48,034 bases of DNA, from assembly GCF_000424545.1 (NCBI RefSeq), contig NZ_AUKC01000030.1, positions 1 to 48,034 of the forward strand, read 5' to 3'. The position numbers were made by a program, and so were the translations under genes. Origin of the DNA: Butyrivibrio sp. NC3005 (GTDB lineage Bacteria; Bacillota; Clostridia; Lachnospirales; Lachnospiraceae). The notes beneath the pieces were generated by a model that was not told the DNA's origin, ran no database searches, and saw only the letters and a list, made by a program, of their open reading frames with translations. Shown piece after piece: positions 18,186 to 26,728 of this stretch (the first letter of the stretch is position 1; every line of letters begins with the position of its first letter).

Positions 18186-19154
18186 ATGAGAATTGATAAC
18201 TGTATAGATTTATTTATGGATGGTTTTTATACGAAGGAGATTAATTGTATTGATATTCCAATGGCGGCATGCTGTAGCATATATAGCCGGGATAATTATT
18301 TTTTTTATGTTTTTTTATTGATCATGTCATGGAATTTTTTGAATAATTCAGATGATTGGCTATATGTAAGAAAAAGAATAATCTCAGTTTTATATGGAAA
18401 GTTGTATGAGGAAACAAGTGAAAGTGTAGAAGATACATTTAATACAATAGTAAATGCTTTGAAAAATAATAATTTAGTATTGTGCATTTTTAAGTATGGA
18501 GCTTTGCCATATAGCAGATATTATCGAACTGGTACTTATGATCATGGGGTCATAATCTGTGGAATTGATGAAGAAAAAGAAATATTCAAAATTGCTGATC
18601 GCGAACTGATAAGACAATATATTGACGAAGGAATCTTCACAGCAGATGTTGTAGCAACACAATGGATCTCCTTTGCAATGTTAAAACAAATAATTCTAGA
18701 AAGTGAGCATATGTTTTGCGATAACAATGATAATATGACAGAACATTATCGAAAAACGTATATCATTGAGAATAGTATGAAAGCTATTGGATGGAGAGAA
18801 ATTAAAGCTGAAGTATGTGAAATGATAAAAAGTAATTTTCATAATGGTATACGAGAATTTATAAAAAATATGAATACTGCAGATTATTTGGCTAAGGCTA
18901 ATATGCAAAGTAATAGACGAAAGTATTATTTGTCCTTAGAGGCAATGACTAGAATACTTACTAAGTATTCTGAAAATGATCGTATGGTTCAGGATATATG
19001 GAAAAGATTTCTGGATAATAGACATTTTTTGATAGATAAAATTTATAAAAGTATTTATGCTAATGATTCATGTGATAATCTTGAAGAGTTTTTGTCATTA
19101 GATGAGCAATTAGCATTTGAATTTTTTGATGTTTTGGGAGAAAGCAATGGATAA
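18186..19154 (+). CDS. BtrH/C39-like protein of unknown function (putative acyltransferase)
   Basis: A 322-residue cytoplasmic protein with no signal peptide. The N-terminal half resembles the cysteine-peptidase-like fold of BtrH-type proteins: an early Cys region (IPMAACCSIYSR), a strand LVLCIFKYGALPY, then YDHGVIICGIDEE with a candidate catalytic His, followed by an Asp strand IFKIADREL. The C-terminal half is all-helical. BtrH moves an aminoacyl chain from an acyl carrier protein to an amine in butirosin synthesis. Two related proteins and a free ACP lie in the same cluster. Its similarity is weaker than theirs, so the call is tentative. It overlaps the next gene by eight bases. Confidence 0.5.
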   Translation: MRIDNCIDLFMDGFYTKEINCIDIPMAACCSIYSRDNYFFYVFLLIMSWNFLNNSDDWLYVRKRIISVLYGKLYEETSESVEDTFNTIVNALKNNNLVLCIFKYGALPYSRYYRTGTYDHGVIICGIDEEKEIFKIADRELIRQYIDEGIFTADVVATQWISFAMLKQIILESEHMFCDNNDNMTEHYRKTYIIENSMKAIGWREIKAEVCEMIKSNFHNGIREFIKNMNTADYLAKANMQSNRRKYYLSLEAMTRILTKYSENDRMVQDIWKRFLDNRHFLIDKIYKSIYANDSCDNLEEFLSLDEQLAFEFFDVLGESNG

Positions 19155-20178
19155 TTTAGCAAGGATAAGCGAAACGGGAATAGAGAAGGTATTTTTGCAT
19201 ACGGAGAAGGTAAAAGAAATATTGGAAAATGATATTTCTAATATGAATACATATCCAGTAAGTGTGGAACTGACACTTACTAATAGATGTAATCTTAATT
19301 GCTGCTATTGTTCTGACAAAGGATTAAGAGAGAGAGAAGGCATATCAGAAGAACTGAGCTTTGAAATTTTAAAAAGACTTTTTATTGATCTTAAAAATGG
19401 TGGAACAAAAGGTATAGTGATTGAAGGTGGTGGAGAGCCTACTTTGCACAGAGATTTCGATAAGATAATTGAGACAGCAAAAGAGGTTGGAATGAGTGTA
19501 GGCCTTATAACTAATGGAACAAGTAATCTTAGTAAAAAAACGCTGAAAGAATTTCAGTGGATAAGAGTTAGTTTAGATGCATCAAACGCTGATGAGTATA
19601 AGGCTTTAAAAGGGGTTGATGCATTTGAAGTAGTTCTTCAGAATTTGAAAAAATATAAGCAGAATTGTCAGACTGTTGGAATTGGTTATGTTGTAACTAA
19701 AAATAATATTAAAAACTTAGATGATATTATTGTTAGGCTTAGAGATATTGGCGTTGATTATGTACAGTTAAGACCTGTAGTTGATTGTCCTTCAATAGAA
19801 CTTGCAAATGTTAATTTTGATTATTTAAAAAATTTTGAGTCAAAAGAATTCTATGTTGATACCAGTGGATTCAAAAATAATTCTTTTAAAGGGAATGGAG
19901 GAGTTCCATGCTATGCCAGCTCATTAACTTCTATCATTTCTGGGGATGGAAATGTATATATTTGTGGGCGATTAAATATATATGATTGGTTAAAACCAAT
20001 TGGAAATATAAAGGAAACTACGTTCAAAGATATTTGGAATGGGGAAGAAAGAATAAGACAGTTGGAAATGATAAAGGATATATCTTTTTGTGAAAAAAAA
20101 TGTCCACAATGTCGTATTAGTAAATACAATCTTTTTTTTGATAGCATGAGAAGAATAAAGACGATTGATTTTATATAA
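19147..20178 (+). CDS. Radical SAM protein with SPASM-like C-terminus (second)
   Basis: The start at ATG 19147 overlaps the previous gene by eight bases and follows GGGAGA; the product has 343 residues. CNLNCCYC at residues 48-55 binds the radical SAM cluster, and EGGGEPTLH is the SAM-site motif. C-terminal Cys in VPCYAS, VYICGRLN and FCEKKCPQC form a SPASM-type set for auxiliary clusters. It is a different subtype from the first radical SAM gene, so the two probably act on different positions or steps. Adjacent aminotransferase, ACP and acyltransferase-like genes argue for small-molecule or short-peptide tailoring. The substrate is unknown. Confidence 0.87.
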   Translation: MDNLARISETGIEKVFLHTEKVKEILENDISNMNTYPVSVELTLTNRCNLNCCYCSDKGLREREGISEELSFEILKRLFIDLKNGGTKGIVIEGGGEPTLHRDFDKIIETAKEVGMSVGLITNGTSNLSKKTLKEFQWIRVSLDASNADEYKALKGVDAFEVVLQNLKKYKQNCQTVGIGYVVTKNNIKNLDDIIVRLRDIGVDYVQLRPVVDCPSIELANVNFDYLKNFESKEFYVDTSGFKNNSFKGNGGVPCYASSLTSIISGDGNVYICGRLNIYDWLKPIGNIKETTFKDIWNGEERIRQLEMIKDISFCEKKCPQCRISKYNLFFDSMRRIKTIDFI

Positions 20179-20207
20179 ATTATGAAGTTGGAGGATATAA
20201 ATATAAA

Positions 20208-21251
20208 ATGAAAATCTTTATGGAAGATGAATATATCAGTAAGTTTTTTGAATATGAAAAAGAAATATTCGAGGATGGTTTTTGGTCTTGTGGAAGTAAA
20301 AATGAATTATTTGAAAAGAAATTCGGCGAAAAAGTAAATTTGTTTTCTAGGACTGTATCATCAGGGGGCGCAGGTCTTTACTCTATCTTAAAGTATATAA
20401 ATGTTGAAGGGATGGAAGTAATACTTCCTACAAACACATTTATTGCAGATGCATATGCCATTAAGATGGCAGGGGGTAAAGTTGTTTATGCCGACTGCAA
20501 TAAAGAAGATTTATGTCTCAGCTTTAATGACATGAAAAAGAAGATCACAAAAAATACAAAAGCGGTTGTGGTTGTTCATATTGGAGGACATATAGCATTT
20601 CAAATTAATGAAATCGCAGATTACTGTAGAGAAAAAGGCATATATCTTATAGAGGATTGTGCACATGCACATGGGGCTTCATGGAATGGGAAGAGCGCCG
20701 GTAGTTTTGGTTTTGCAGGATTTTACTCATTTTATGCAACAAAAACATTGCCACTTGGAGAGGGTGGAATGGTAGTCAGTCAAAACGAAGAGTTCATTAA
20801 TTGGTTTGAGAAATTTAGAAATTATGGAAAAAGAGTGGAAGATGGAAAAGTCTTATATGACTTGGCAGAAGGCTTTAATTTCCGAATGAATGAGTTCAAC
20901 GCGGCATTAGGACTGGTACAGCTAGAAAGACTGGATGAAATTCTGGAAAGAAAGAGAAAACTAGCTGCTAAGTATGATCAGATTTTTGATAAAAGAGTTG
21001 TTTTTCCCGAAGGAATGCAGTCTGGATATTATAAATATATTGCATTTGATGTTAATCTCACTGAGGAAACCGGAAGAGTATTTGGCATAAAAGATCTATG
21101 CCATAATGTAGAAAAATTAGACTTGGAACTTCCTAATAGCATATGGGTGGCAGAACATCATAGATGTGTGCCTATCTATGATGGTTATAGATACTCTGAA
21201 GAGAGTGTTGAGTTTTTAGAAAAGCAGTTAATTGTGAATGAGGTAATCTGA
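20208..21251 (+). CDS. DegT/DnrJ/EryC1-family PLP aminotransferase
   Basis: A 347-residue cytoplasmic PLP enzyme of the sugar/cyclitol aminotransferase group. LIEDCAHAHG gives the cofactor-ring Asp, and the PLP-binding Lys is near residue 179 in FYATKTLPLGEGG. The RNYGKR and FNFRMNEFNAALGLVQLERL signatures follow. These enzymes usually turn a keto group on a sugar or cyclitol into an amine using Glu or Gln; BtrS does this next to the radical SAM oxidase BtrN in butirosin synthesis. It lies 29 bases after the second radical SAM gene and one base before the exporter gene. I infer an oxidation-then-amination pair with a radical SAM partner. Confidence 0.9.
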   Translation: MKIFMEDEYISKFFEYEKEIFEDGFWSCGSKNELFEKKFGEKVNLFSRTVSSGGAGLYSILKYINVEGMEVILPTNTFIADAYAIKMAGGKVVYADCNKEDLCLSFNDMKKKITKNTKAVVVVHIGGHIAFQINEIADYCREKGIYLIEDCAHAHGASWNGKSAGSFGFAGFYSFYATKTLPLGEGGMVVSQNEEFINWFEKFRNYGKRVEDGKVLYDLAEGFNFRMNEFNAALGLVQLERLDEILERKRKLAAKYDQIFDKRVVFPEGMQSGYYKYIAFDVNLTEETGRVFGIKDLCHNVEKLDLELPNSIWVAEHHRCVPIYDGYRYSEESVEFLEKQLIVNEVI

Positions 21252-21252
21252 A

Positions 21253-22605
21253 ATGAAGACAATAGATATGACAGAAGGAAAAATAGCAACTAAGCTAACA
21301 AAATTCGCTATTCCATTAATAGCCGGTAATATACTGCAGCAGATGTATGTATTTTTCGATACGCTGTTTGTGGGTAGATATATAGGAACAAATGGATTGG
21401 CTGCATTGGGAACTGTTGAATGGATTGTTTTCATAATAATCAGTGGAGCTCAGGGATTTACTCAGGGATTTTCAATAGATATAGCACAAAGTGCAGGAAA
21501 AAAGGATAGTAAGACATTAGAGGAGGCTATTGAAGGATCAATAAATGTGTGCGTGTTATTGTCAATAATCATAACGGCAGTTGGTTTGATATTTGGCAAA
21601 AGCCTTTTGAGGTCATTAAATACACCGGATGAAATTATTGACTTATCTTGGAGCTATTTGAGAATTCTTATACTGGGAATTGCCATAACAACTTTTTATA
21701 ATATGTTTTCTGGAATATTGAGATCATATGGTAACAGCGTTACCCCTTTAAATGCTTTGATTCTATCTTCTATTGTGAATATTCTTTTGGATTTTCTGTT
21801 TATTTACCATTTTAAGTTAGGAGTAGTGGGAGCTGCAGTTGCGACATTGCTGGCGCAGTTAAGTTCTTTGATCTATTGTACCAAGTATGTTGTGAAGATT
21901 TTTGGGGATGATAAGCTGCATTTTTCATTTAATGTAAATCCAAGAAAAATGTATGAGTTGATCAAGCTTGGAGCCCCGTTATGCTTCCAAAACATAGTGA
22001 TTGGTATTGGAGGAGTAGCGGTTCAAGCTGTCATAAATACATATGGAGCGATATTTATAGCTGGTTACACTGCAGCGAATAAACTATATGGTCTGTTAGA
22101 AATAGGAGCATGGGGCCTAAATGGAGCAGTTGGAACGTTTGTAGGACAAAATAAAGGTGCGAACAATTATCGAAGAGTAAACAAAGGATTTAGGGTATCA
22201 GTAGTTATGGCAATTGTGATGGGGGCATTTATGTCTGGAATCATGTTGGGACTGGGAGAGCCAATACTACGCCTGTTCTTAGAAGAAGAAGGTACCGTAA
22301 ATATGAGCACCATAACGATTGGTAAAGAATTTTTAAACTTCTTAGCTGTCTTTTTTCCTTTGCTTTATATTTTGTATGTGCTTTATGCAGTTGTGCAGGG
22401 AATGGGAAATACGTTTATGTCTATGATATCAAGTTTTGCTCAATTGTTTATGCGAATCGCATGTGCATATTTATTAACTAGCAAAATAGGATATTATGGA
22501 TTTTTTGTTGGCGAAGTTATGGCATGGGTAGGATCCAATTTGATGTTGTACATAGCATATAGAATAAAAATGAAGAAGTGGAGGTTGGAATGTTATGCCG
22601 AATAA
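21253..22605 (+). CDS. MATE-family efflux transporter
   Basis: A 450-residue membrane protein with about twelve hydrophobic helices in two homologous halves. It begins TKLTKFAIPLIAGNILQQMY, a typical MATE start, and has the motif GTFVGQNKGANN in the second half, matching the GQAxGAxN-type family signature. Members export cationic or amphiphilic molecules using Na+ or H+ gradients. Its position between the aminotransferase and ACP genes, with tight spacing and an 11-base overlap with the ACP gene, suggests that it exports the cluster product. Self-protection is a second likely role. Confidence 0.9.
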   Translation: MKTIDMTEGKIATKLTKFAIPLIAGNILQQMYVFFDTLFVGRYIGTNGLAALGTVEWIVFIIISGAQGFTQGFSIDIAQSAGKKDSKTLEEAIEGSINVCVLLSIIITAVGLIFGKSLLRSLNTPDEIIDLSWSYLRILILGIAITTFYNMFSGILRSYGNSVTPLNALILSSIVNILLDFLFIYHFKLGVVGAAVATLLAQLSSLIYCTKYVVKIFGDDKLHFSFNVNPRKMYELIKLGAPLCFQNIVIGIGGVAVQAVINTYGAIFIAGYTAANKLYGLLEIGAWGLNGAVGTFVGQNKGANNYRRVNKGFRVSVVMAIVMGAFMSGIMLGLGEPILRLFLEEEGTVNMSTITIGKEFLNFLAVFFPLLYILYVLYAVVQGMGNTFMSMISSFAQLFMRIACAYLLTSKIGYYGFFVGEVMAWVGSNLMLYIAYRIKMKKWRLECYAE

Positions 22606-22840
22606 AATAGATATTTATAAAATGCTTTGTGAAGGAATCAAAGAGGTTAAAGGTGCTGACTATACTGAGGATGAGATTGTAAAAAAGACATTTTGGGATT
22701 TGGGTGTTGATTCTCTTGAGTTTATAAAATTGGTCGTTTTTCTGGAAACGAAAAGTGGGTTAACAGTAGGTGATGAATTGTTGGCGTTTGCGGATCGAAG
22801 CGTAGAAGAATTTACAGCTAATCTTGTTGCGAACAATTAG
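22595..22840 (+). CDS. Stand-alone acyl carrier protein
   Basis: An 81-residue free-standing carrier protein. FWDLGVDSLEFIKLV contains the DSL motif, with Ser40 as the site for the phosphopantetheine arm. It differs from a housekeeping FabC/AcpP sequence (DLGADSLD), and it is embedded in the cluster between an exporter and acyltransferase-like genes, overlapping the former. In butirosin synthesis the comparable carrier BtrI holds the aminobutyryl side chain that BtrH transfers. No ligase that would load it is visible here, so the loading enzyme may be elsewhere in the genome. Confidence 0.88.
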   Translation: MPNKIDIYKMLCEGIKEVKGADYTEDEIVKKTFWDLGVDSLEFIKLVVFLETKSGLTVGDELLAFADRSVEEFTANLVANN

Positions 22841-22874
22841 TCGAAAAAATAAAAGATATGGCAAGGTGTATGTA

Positions 22875-23982
22875 GTGATTATAAGCGGGAAAAGAATCAA
22901 AACTGTTAAGGTCAAAGGCAATAGCTATTCAAGAGGCTATGAGTATGGAGAAATCTGTAAAAAAGAAATAAAAGAGAATATAAGACAATGTATAGAATTA
23001 TGCAGATCATACAGAAAAATAAACAAAGAAACTTTATTTGATAATGCAGATAAATTCATACCGGCACTAAAAAAATATGATAAGAGCCTACTTGAAGAAA
23101 TCCAGGGAATTGCTAATGGCGCAGGTGTCAGCCTCAAAGAAATAGTGTTGTTAAATGTCAAATCTGAACTCATGAATCAGTTGTGGGGGATAAATTCTCT
23201 TCATGAAGGCTGTTCTACATTCTCAATTAAAACTGATAATGGGAAAAGGACATTTTTGGCACAAACATGGGATTGGATAAAAGACGCAAGTGAAAGGATG
23301 ATCATTCTTGTAGAAAAAAGATGAGAATCAGAGAGCTTTTATGACAGTAACAGAAGCGGGTGTGCTTGCAAATATCGGTGTCAACAATAAAGGTGTAAGT
23401 GTTTTTCTGAATTATATAAGTGTTATGGAGACTACTTATTCAGGTGCAGTTTACCATATCTTATTAAGAAGGGCTTTGGAATCTGACAATGCATTTGATT
23501 TACAAAACGCAATAATCCGATCCCCAATAGCATTCTCGATTCACATCATGTGCTGTGATAAGGAACACCAACCTGCAAGTTATGAATTAACTTCAACCTG
23601 GATATTTATAAGAAGAAGTGAGAGTAATTCCATTCTGCACACAAATCATATTTTGAGTGATTGGTTAAAGTGCAGAAAGCTGAGAGACAAACAATACATT
23701 GAATTTACCGGTAGATATAATGCATTGAAAAGCAAGGTTTCTGAATTGGTAAGGCGTGATAGGGTATCGGTGGACGATGTTTATGACGTTTTGAGGTCAC
23801 ATGACGGAGACGCGCCTATTTGCAGACATTTCTCAAATGAGGAGCCGTATGAAATGGGGACTGTTTTTTCAATGATCGTTGAATATGAGGATGAAGCGGA
23901 TCCTAAAGTTTATTTATCGTTCGGTGAGCCATGTAGTAGCGAAATTCAGAAAAATGATATGACCGAATTGTTTGATTTTTAA
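22875..23982 (+). pseudogene. C45 acyltransferase/peptidase-like gene, frameshifted
   Basis: Two frames together encode one protein of about 368 residues, in the family of penicillin acyltransferase (acyl-CoA:6-APA acyltransferase, Ntn-hydrolase C45). The GTG start at 22875 follows AAGG. The first part has EGCSTFS with the auto-processing/nucleophile Cys near residue 113 and QTWDW after it; the second part continues with MTVTEAGVLANIGVNNKGVSV. Removing one A from the six-A run at 23316-23321 fuses the frames exactly (VEKDENQRAF). It could be a real mutation, transcript slippage or a homopolymer sequencing error. Its predicted role is acyl transfer or amide cleavage on the cluster product. Confidence 0.8.
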
Positions 23983-24010
23983 AAAAGAAAACGGGAGAAG
24001 ATTTAGACGG

Positions 24011-24827
24011 ATGATTAAAGAACTGCCCTTTGTTGAACCTGAAATAATCACATTTGTATATGAAGCATACCCTTTAGGAATAATGAAAGCAAATGGTATT
24101 GACTATAAGAAGTGGCTTTATAGTAATTATATTCAAATAAATTGTCATGATGATATCGTAAAGGAAAAAGAGGTTTTCAATGTATTTTATGGTGAAGTTG
24201 GTATAAATGCACCGTATCTGAATGTACAGAAGTATTCATTGGATTTTCTTAAAAGAGCAGATATGGATTTAATACAGTTTTTTAAGAAATGCATAGAGCT
24301 GGACTGTTATGTGTATCTGAAAATGGATGAATTTTATATACCGCAGAGAGATGAATACAGAAAAGAAACCTTTATTCATGATGAAATGATTACTGGATAT
24401 GATGAGAGCGGCTTTGGGGTCCTAGGGTATGACGATAAGGGCAAAATCTCAAAAATGATTCTTGGGTTTGATGAGTTTCTTTTGGCAGTATCAAGTAACG
24501 ACTCAGTTTATCAAAAGCGAATGTGGGCTGATGATGTCTTTGTTATTACTCCGATAAAGAATTCATATGAATTAAATATAAACCTGATAAAGAGGTCATT
24601 ATTTGATTAGATTTTTAAATGACGACTACTCCCTGGGGGAAAATCAGTATAAGGACTATCGGAGTATTAATGAATTGGCCAATATAATTCACATGCAGGC
24701 AATTAAGTATGAGATGTGTCCGAGTAAATTACTGTTAGAAAAAATGAAAGAAACAGTTAGACGAATACGCGAAGATGATAATAAGGTATTATCTGAGCTG
24801 TATTCAAGATTAGAATGCGTTTGCTAA
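24011..24827 (+). pseudogene. BtrH/C39-like gene, frameshifted
   Basis: The ATG at 24011 follows GGGAGAAG. The frame runs to a stop at 24610, and the remainder continues in another frame to 24827; deleting one base near 24602-24612 joins them. The pair then lines up with the next gene: INLIKRSLFD plus FLNDDYS here, against VDLLRTQLSDFLNADDS there. The central region DEFYIPQRDEYRKETFIHD gives a candidate catalytic His, and MITGYDESGFGVLGYDD follows, as in the C39-like fold. Apparent decay of both this gene and the C45 gene suggests that the cluster may be losing function, unless the shifts are sequencing errors. Confidence 0.7.
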
Positions 24828-24878
24828 ATCCGTAGTGATAATTATGTTTAATAGGAAAAAAGTTGGAGCCTTAATATT

Positions 24879-25874
24879 ATGATAAATGTAAAGTTGCCTG
24901 TAGTATATCCACCAATAACATCATATCCAGAGATTGCTCATATATTTTCTATACTTTTTAGTAACGAACAGAAAATCATTCCTTGGATCAGTGATAGGTT
25001 CGTACAAGTAATTGTTAGGGAAAATAAAGAATCTGCAGTAGTAGATTTTTATGATCATGCAGATATTGATAATTATTTTTCACTTATTTATGGATGTCCC
25101 TTTATCAGCTGGATGAGAGTTAGCAGTTCAATTATTCGGGGTAATAGCCTTGTAGAGTATTTGGATTTTTGTCTTAAGCAAGGATATTATGTGGAGCCTT
25201 GTCTTGATCAGTATTACTTTAGTTTTACGTATAGATTCAGTAAAGAACACTTCATTCATACAGCGTTATTATCTGAAATTGATTATGAGAATAACCGGGT
25301 CAGAATTCATGATTTCTTTAATGAAAAAAGATACGATGATCATTGGGTAGATATAGAAAGCCTGGAAAAGAGCATGAATAATGATTATTTGATTAATCTT
25401 TATAAATATCAGGAAGCCGATTATGAATGGAATGTGGATCTCTTAAGGACTCAACTTAGTGATTTTTTGAATGCTGATGACAGTCTCAGGTATTTTGAAC
25501 ATTCTTATCAAAGCTATAACAAAAGTGGAATATGGTACGGCATATCAGTGTATGATTATTTGTTGGGAAAGTTTATGGAAGGAGATAAAGCGTTTGATAG
25601 TAAGCCAATTCACATATTATATGACAGACAGGAACTGATGATAAGAAGATTGAAATATATGGCTACACTAAGAATGTTTGATGATTGCACTATTGAAACG
25701 ATAAAGAAAGAGTGCGTTGAGATTAAGGAACTGTTATTGGTAGTGAGGAATATGGTCTTAAAGTATAATCTACTTCAAGATAAGTCGATTGTTAACAAGA
25801 TATGCGGAAAACTACAGACCATTAAGCAAAAAGAGCTTTCAATGAGTGAGAAAATCCTTTATATGATCAAATAA
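24879..25874 (+). CDS. BtrH/C39-like protein (putative acyltransferase), intact
   Basis: A 331-residue cytoplasmic protein and the intact paralogue of the preceding gene. The central part reads GYYVEPCLDQYYFSFTYR then KEHFIHTALLSEID, a candidate Cys-His arrangement of a papain/C39-like fold, followed by a strand VRIHDFF. SVYDYLLGKFMEGD and a C-terminal helical region (about 250-331) follow. BtrH-type enzymes take an aminoacyl group from an acyl carrier protein. I infer a comparable ACP-dependent transfer here; catalysis is not proven, and a non-enzymatic or peptidase role is possible. It is the last intact gene of the cluster. Confidence 0.55.
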   Translation: MINVKLPVVYPPITSYPEIAHIFSILFSNEQKIIPWISDRFVQVIVRENKESAVVDFYDHADIDNYFSLIYGCPFISWMRVSSSIIRGNSLVEYLDFCLKQGYYVEPCLDQYYFSFTYRFSKEHFIHTALLSEIDYENNRVRIHDFFNEKRYDDHWVDIESLEKSMNNDYLINLYKYQEADYEWNVDLLRTQLSDFLNADDSLRYFEHSYQSYNKSGIWYGISVYDYLLGKFMEGDKAFDSKPIHILYDRQELMIRRLKYMATLRMFDDCTIETIKKECVEIKELLLVVRNMVLKYNLLQDKSIVNKICGKLQTIKQKELSMSEKILYMIK

Positions 25875-25901
25875 CACTTCATGACAACTGAAAAAATGAA
25901 T

Positions 25902-26042
25902 TGCTGTTTCCTTTGTAGGATTAGCTGGGAAATCTACAATTGTTAAGCTTTTGTGTAGATTATATGCTGTTACAGAGGGAGAAATATTATTGAATAGAAT
26001 AAGTATTTATGAGTATGAATACAAAGAATATTTAACTTAAGC
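25902..26042 (+). pseudogene. ABC exporter ATPase fragment
   Basis: An open stretch translates as a piece of an exporter ATPase: AVSFVGLAGKSTIVKLLCRL, then YAVTEGEILLNRISIYEY. It keeps the Walker A end GKST and the following helix, but it lacks part of the P-loop, has no start and stops after about 46 codons. The likely parent is a HlyB/LanT-type or multidrug ABC exporter that once belonged to the cluster. Confidence 0.7.
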
Positions 26043-26055
26043 TTCGCACATTGAC

Positions 26056-26252
26056 AAATTATGATCATAGCAACATCATGACATCCACATGAAACAATCC
26101 ATTTTCGCAAAGCTATAAGATCAGGAATCAGTGTGGAGAATTTCTCTGGTTTCAGATAAAGGTGTCGCTCCAATTGGACCAGACAGTACGTTTGCAACAA
26201 TTTTTTCTTTGTGGACATCAAGACCACAAGAACGTTTAAGAATATCATTCAT
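26056..26252 (-). mobile_element. IS110-type transposase remnant
   Basis: On the minus strand an ATG at 26252, after an AAGGAG site, begins MNDILKRSCGLDVHKEKIVA, the N-terminal DEDD-type motif of IS110 transposases. The frame shifts near 26135, after SETREI, and continues as FSTLIPDLIALRKWIVSCG to about 26056, where similarity ends. It is a broken 5' end only. Promoter-proximal IS sequence probably extends to about 26480. Confidence 0.8.
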
Positions 26253-26728
26253 AACGGTCTCCTTCCTACCAATAATAGTAAATGACAGGAGTCCTGCCCG
26301 AGATGATACGAACTTTGCTACGCGTGCTAACCGAAGATACAACAATATGCTGTGCTCAAAGGCAGGGCACTCACGTTGAAAATCGGGGTATTAAAATCCA
26401 CCAAGGTGTGACCAAGTTCTGTCCTGTCAAATTAATTATCGGCAGAAAGAAAGTAAGCTATTTTCATAACAGGCTGTGAGTGCGATGCAGCCATGGTACG
26501 TTGAAAATTGCAAATATTTATACCGAAAAGCTCTCCGAGTCCCTTGACCCACTTTGCGGGCTTTGCCCGCACCCGTCCTCGCCGGAAGCAGGCCAGCAAG
26601 CACACTTGCTGACCTAAGATATAGGATGATCCGTGAACCTTATGTCAAGAGACTTTCGCGGCATATCCTCACCGGCTGCGCCGGTTCCGGTATTCCACGG
26701 TTCCCTTGACAACGGTTCCGCTCCGGGA
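26253..26728. other. Mobile-element debris, no gene
   Basis: No intact gene is seen. The first ~220 bases are probably the 5' flank of the IS110 remnant. From about 26540 to 26740 the base composition becomes clearly more GC-rich than the surroundings, with short GC-rich inverted repeats (GCGGGCTTTGCCCGC; CCGGCTGCGCCGG), which points to imported DNA. Confidence 0.6.

Noticed and set aside
23310..23345. Programmed -1 frameshift in the C45 gene
   Set aside because: Restoring the frame needs the loss of one base (+1 direction), and the A/G tract is out of phase with the X XXY YYZ pattern.
16984..25874. An aminoglycoside cluster
   Set aside because: The cyclitol synthase, glycosyltransferases and phosphotransferases expected for an aminoglycoside are absent.
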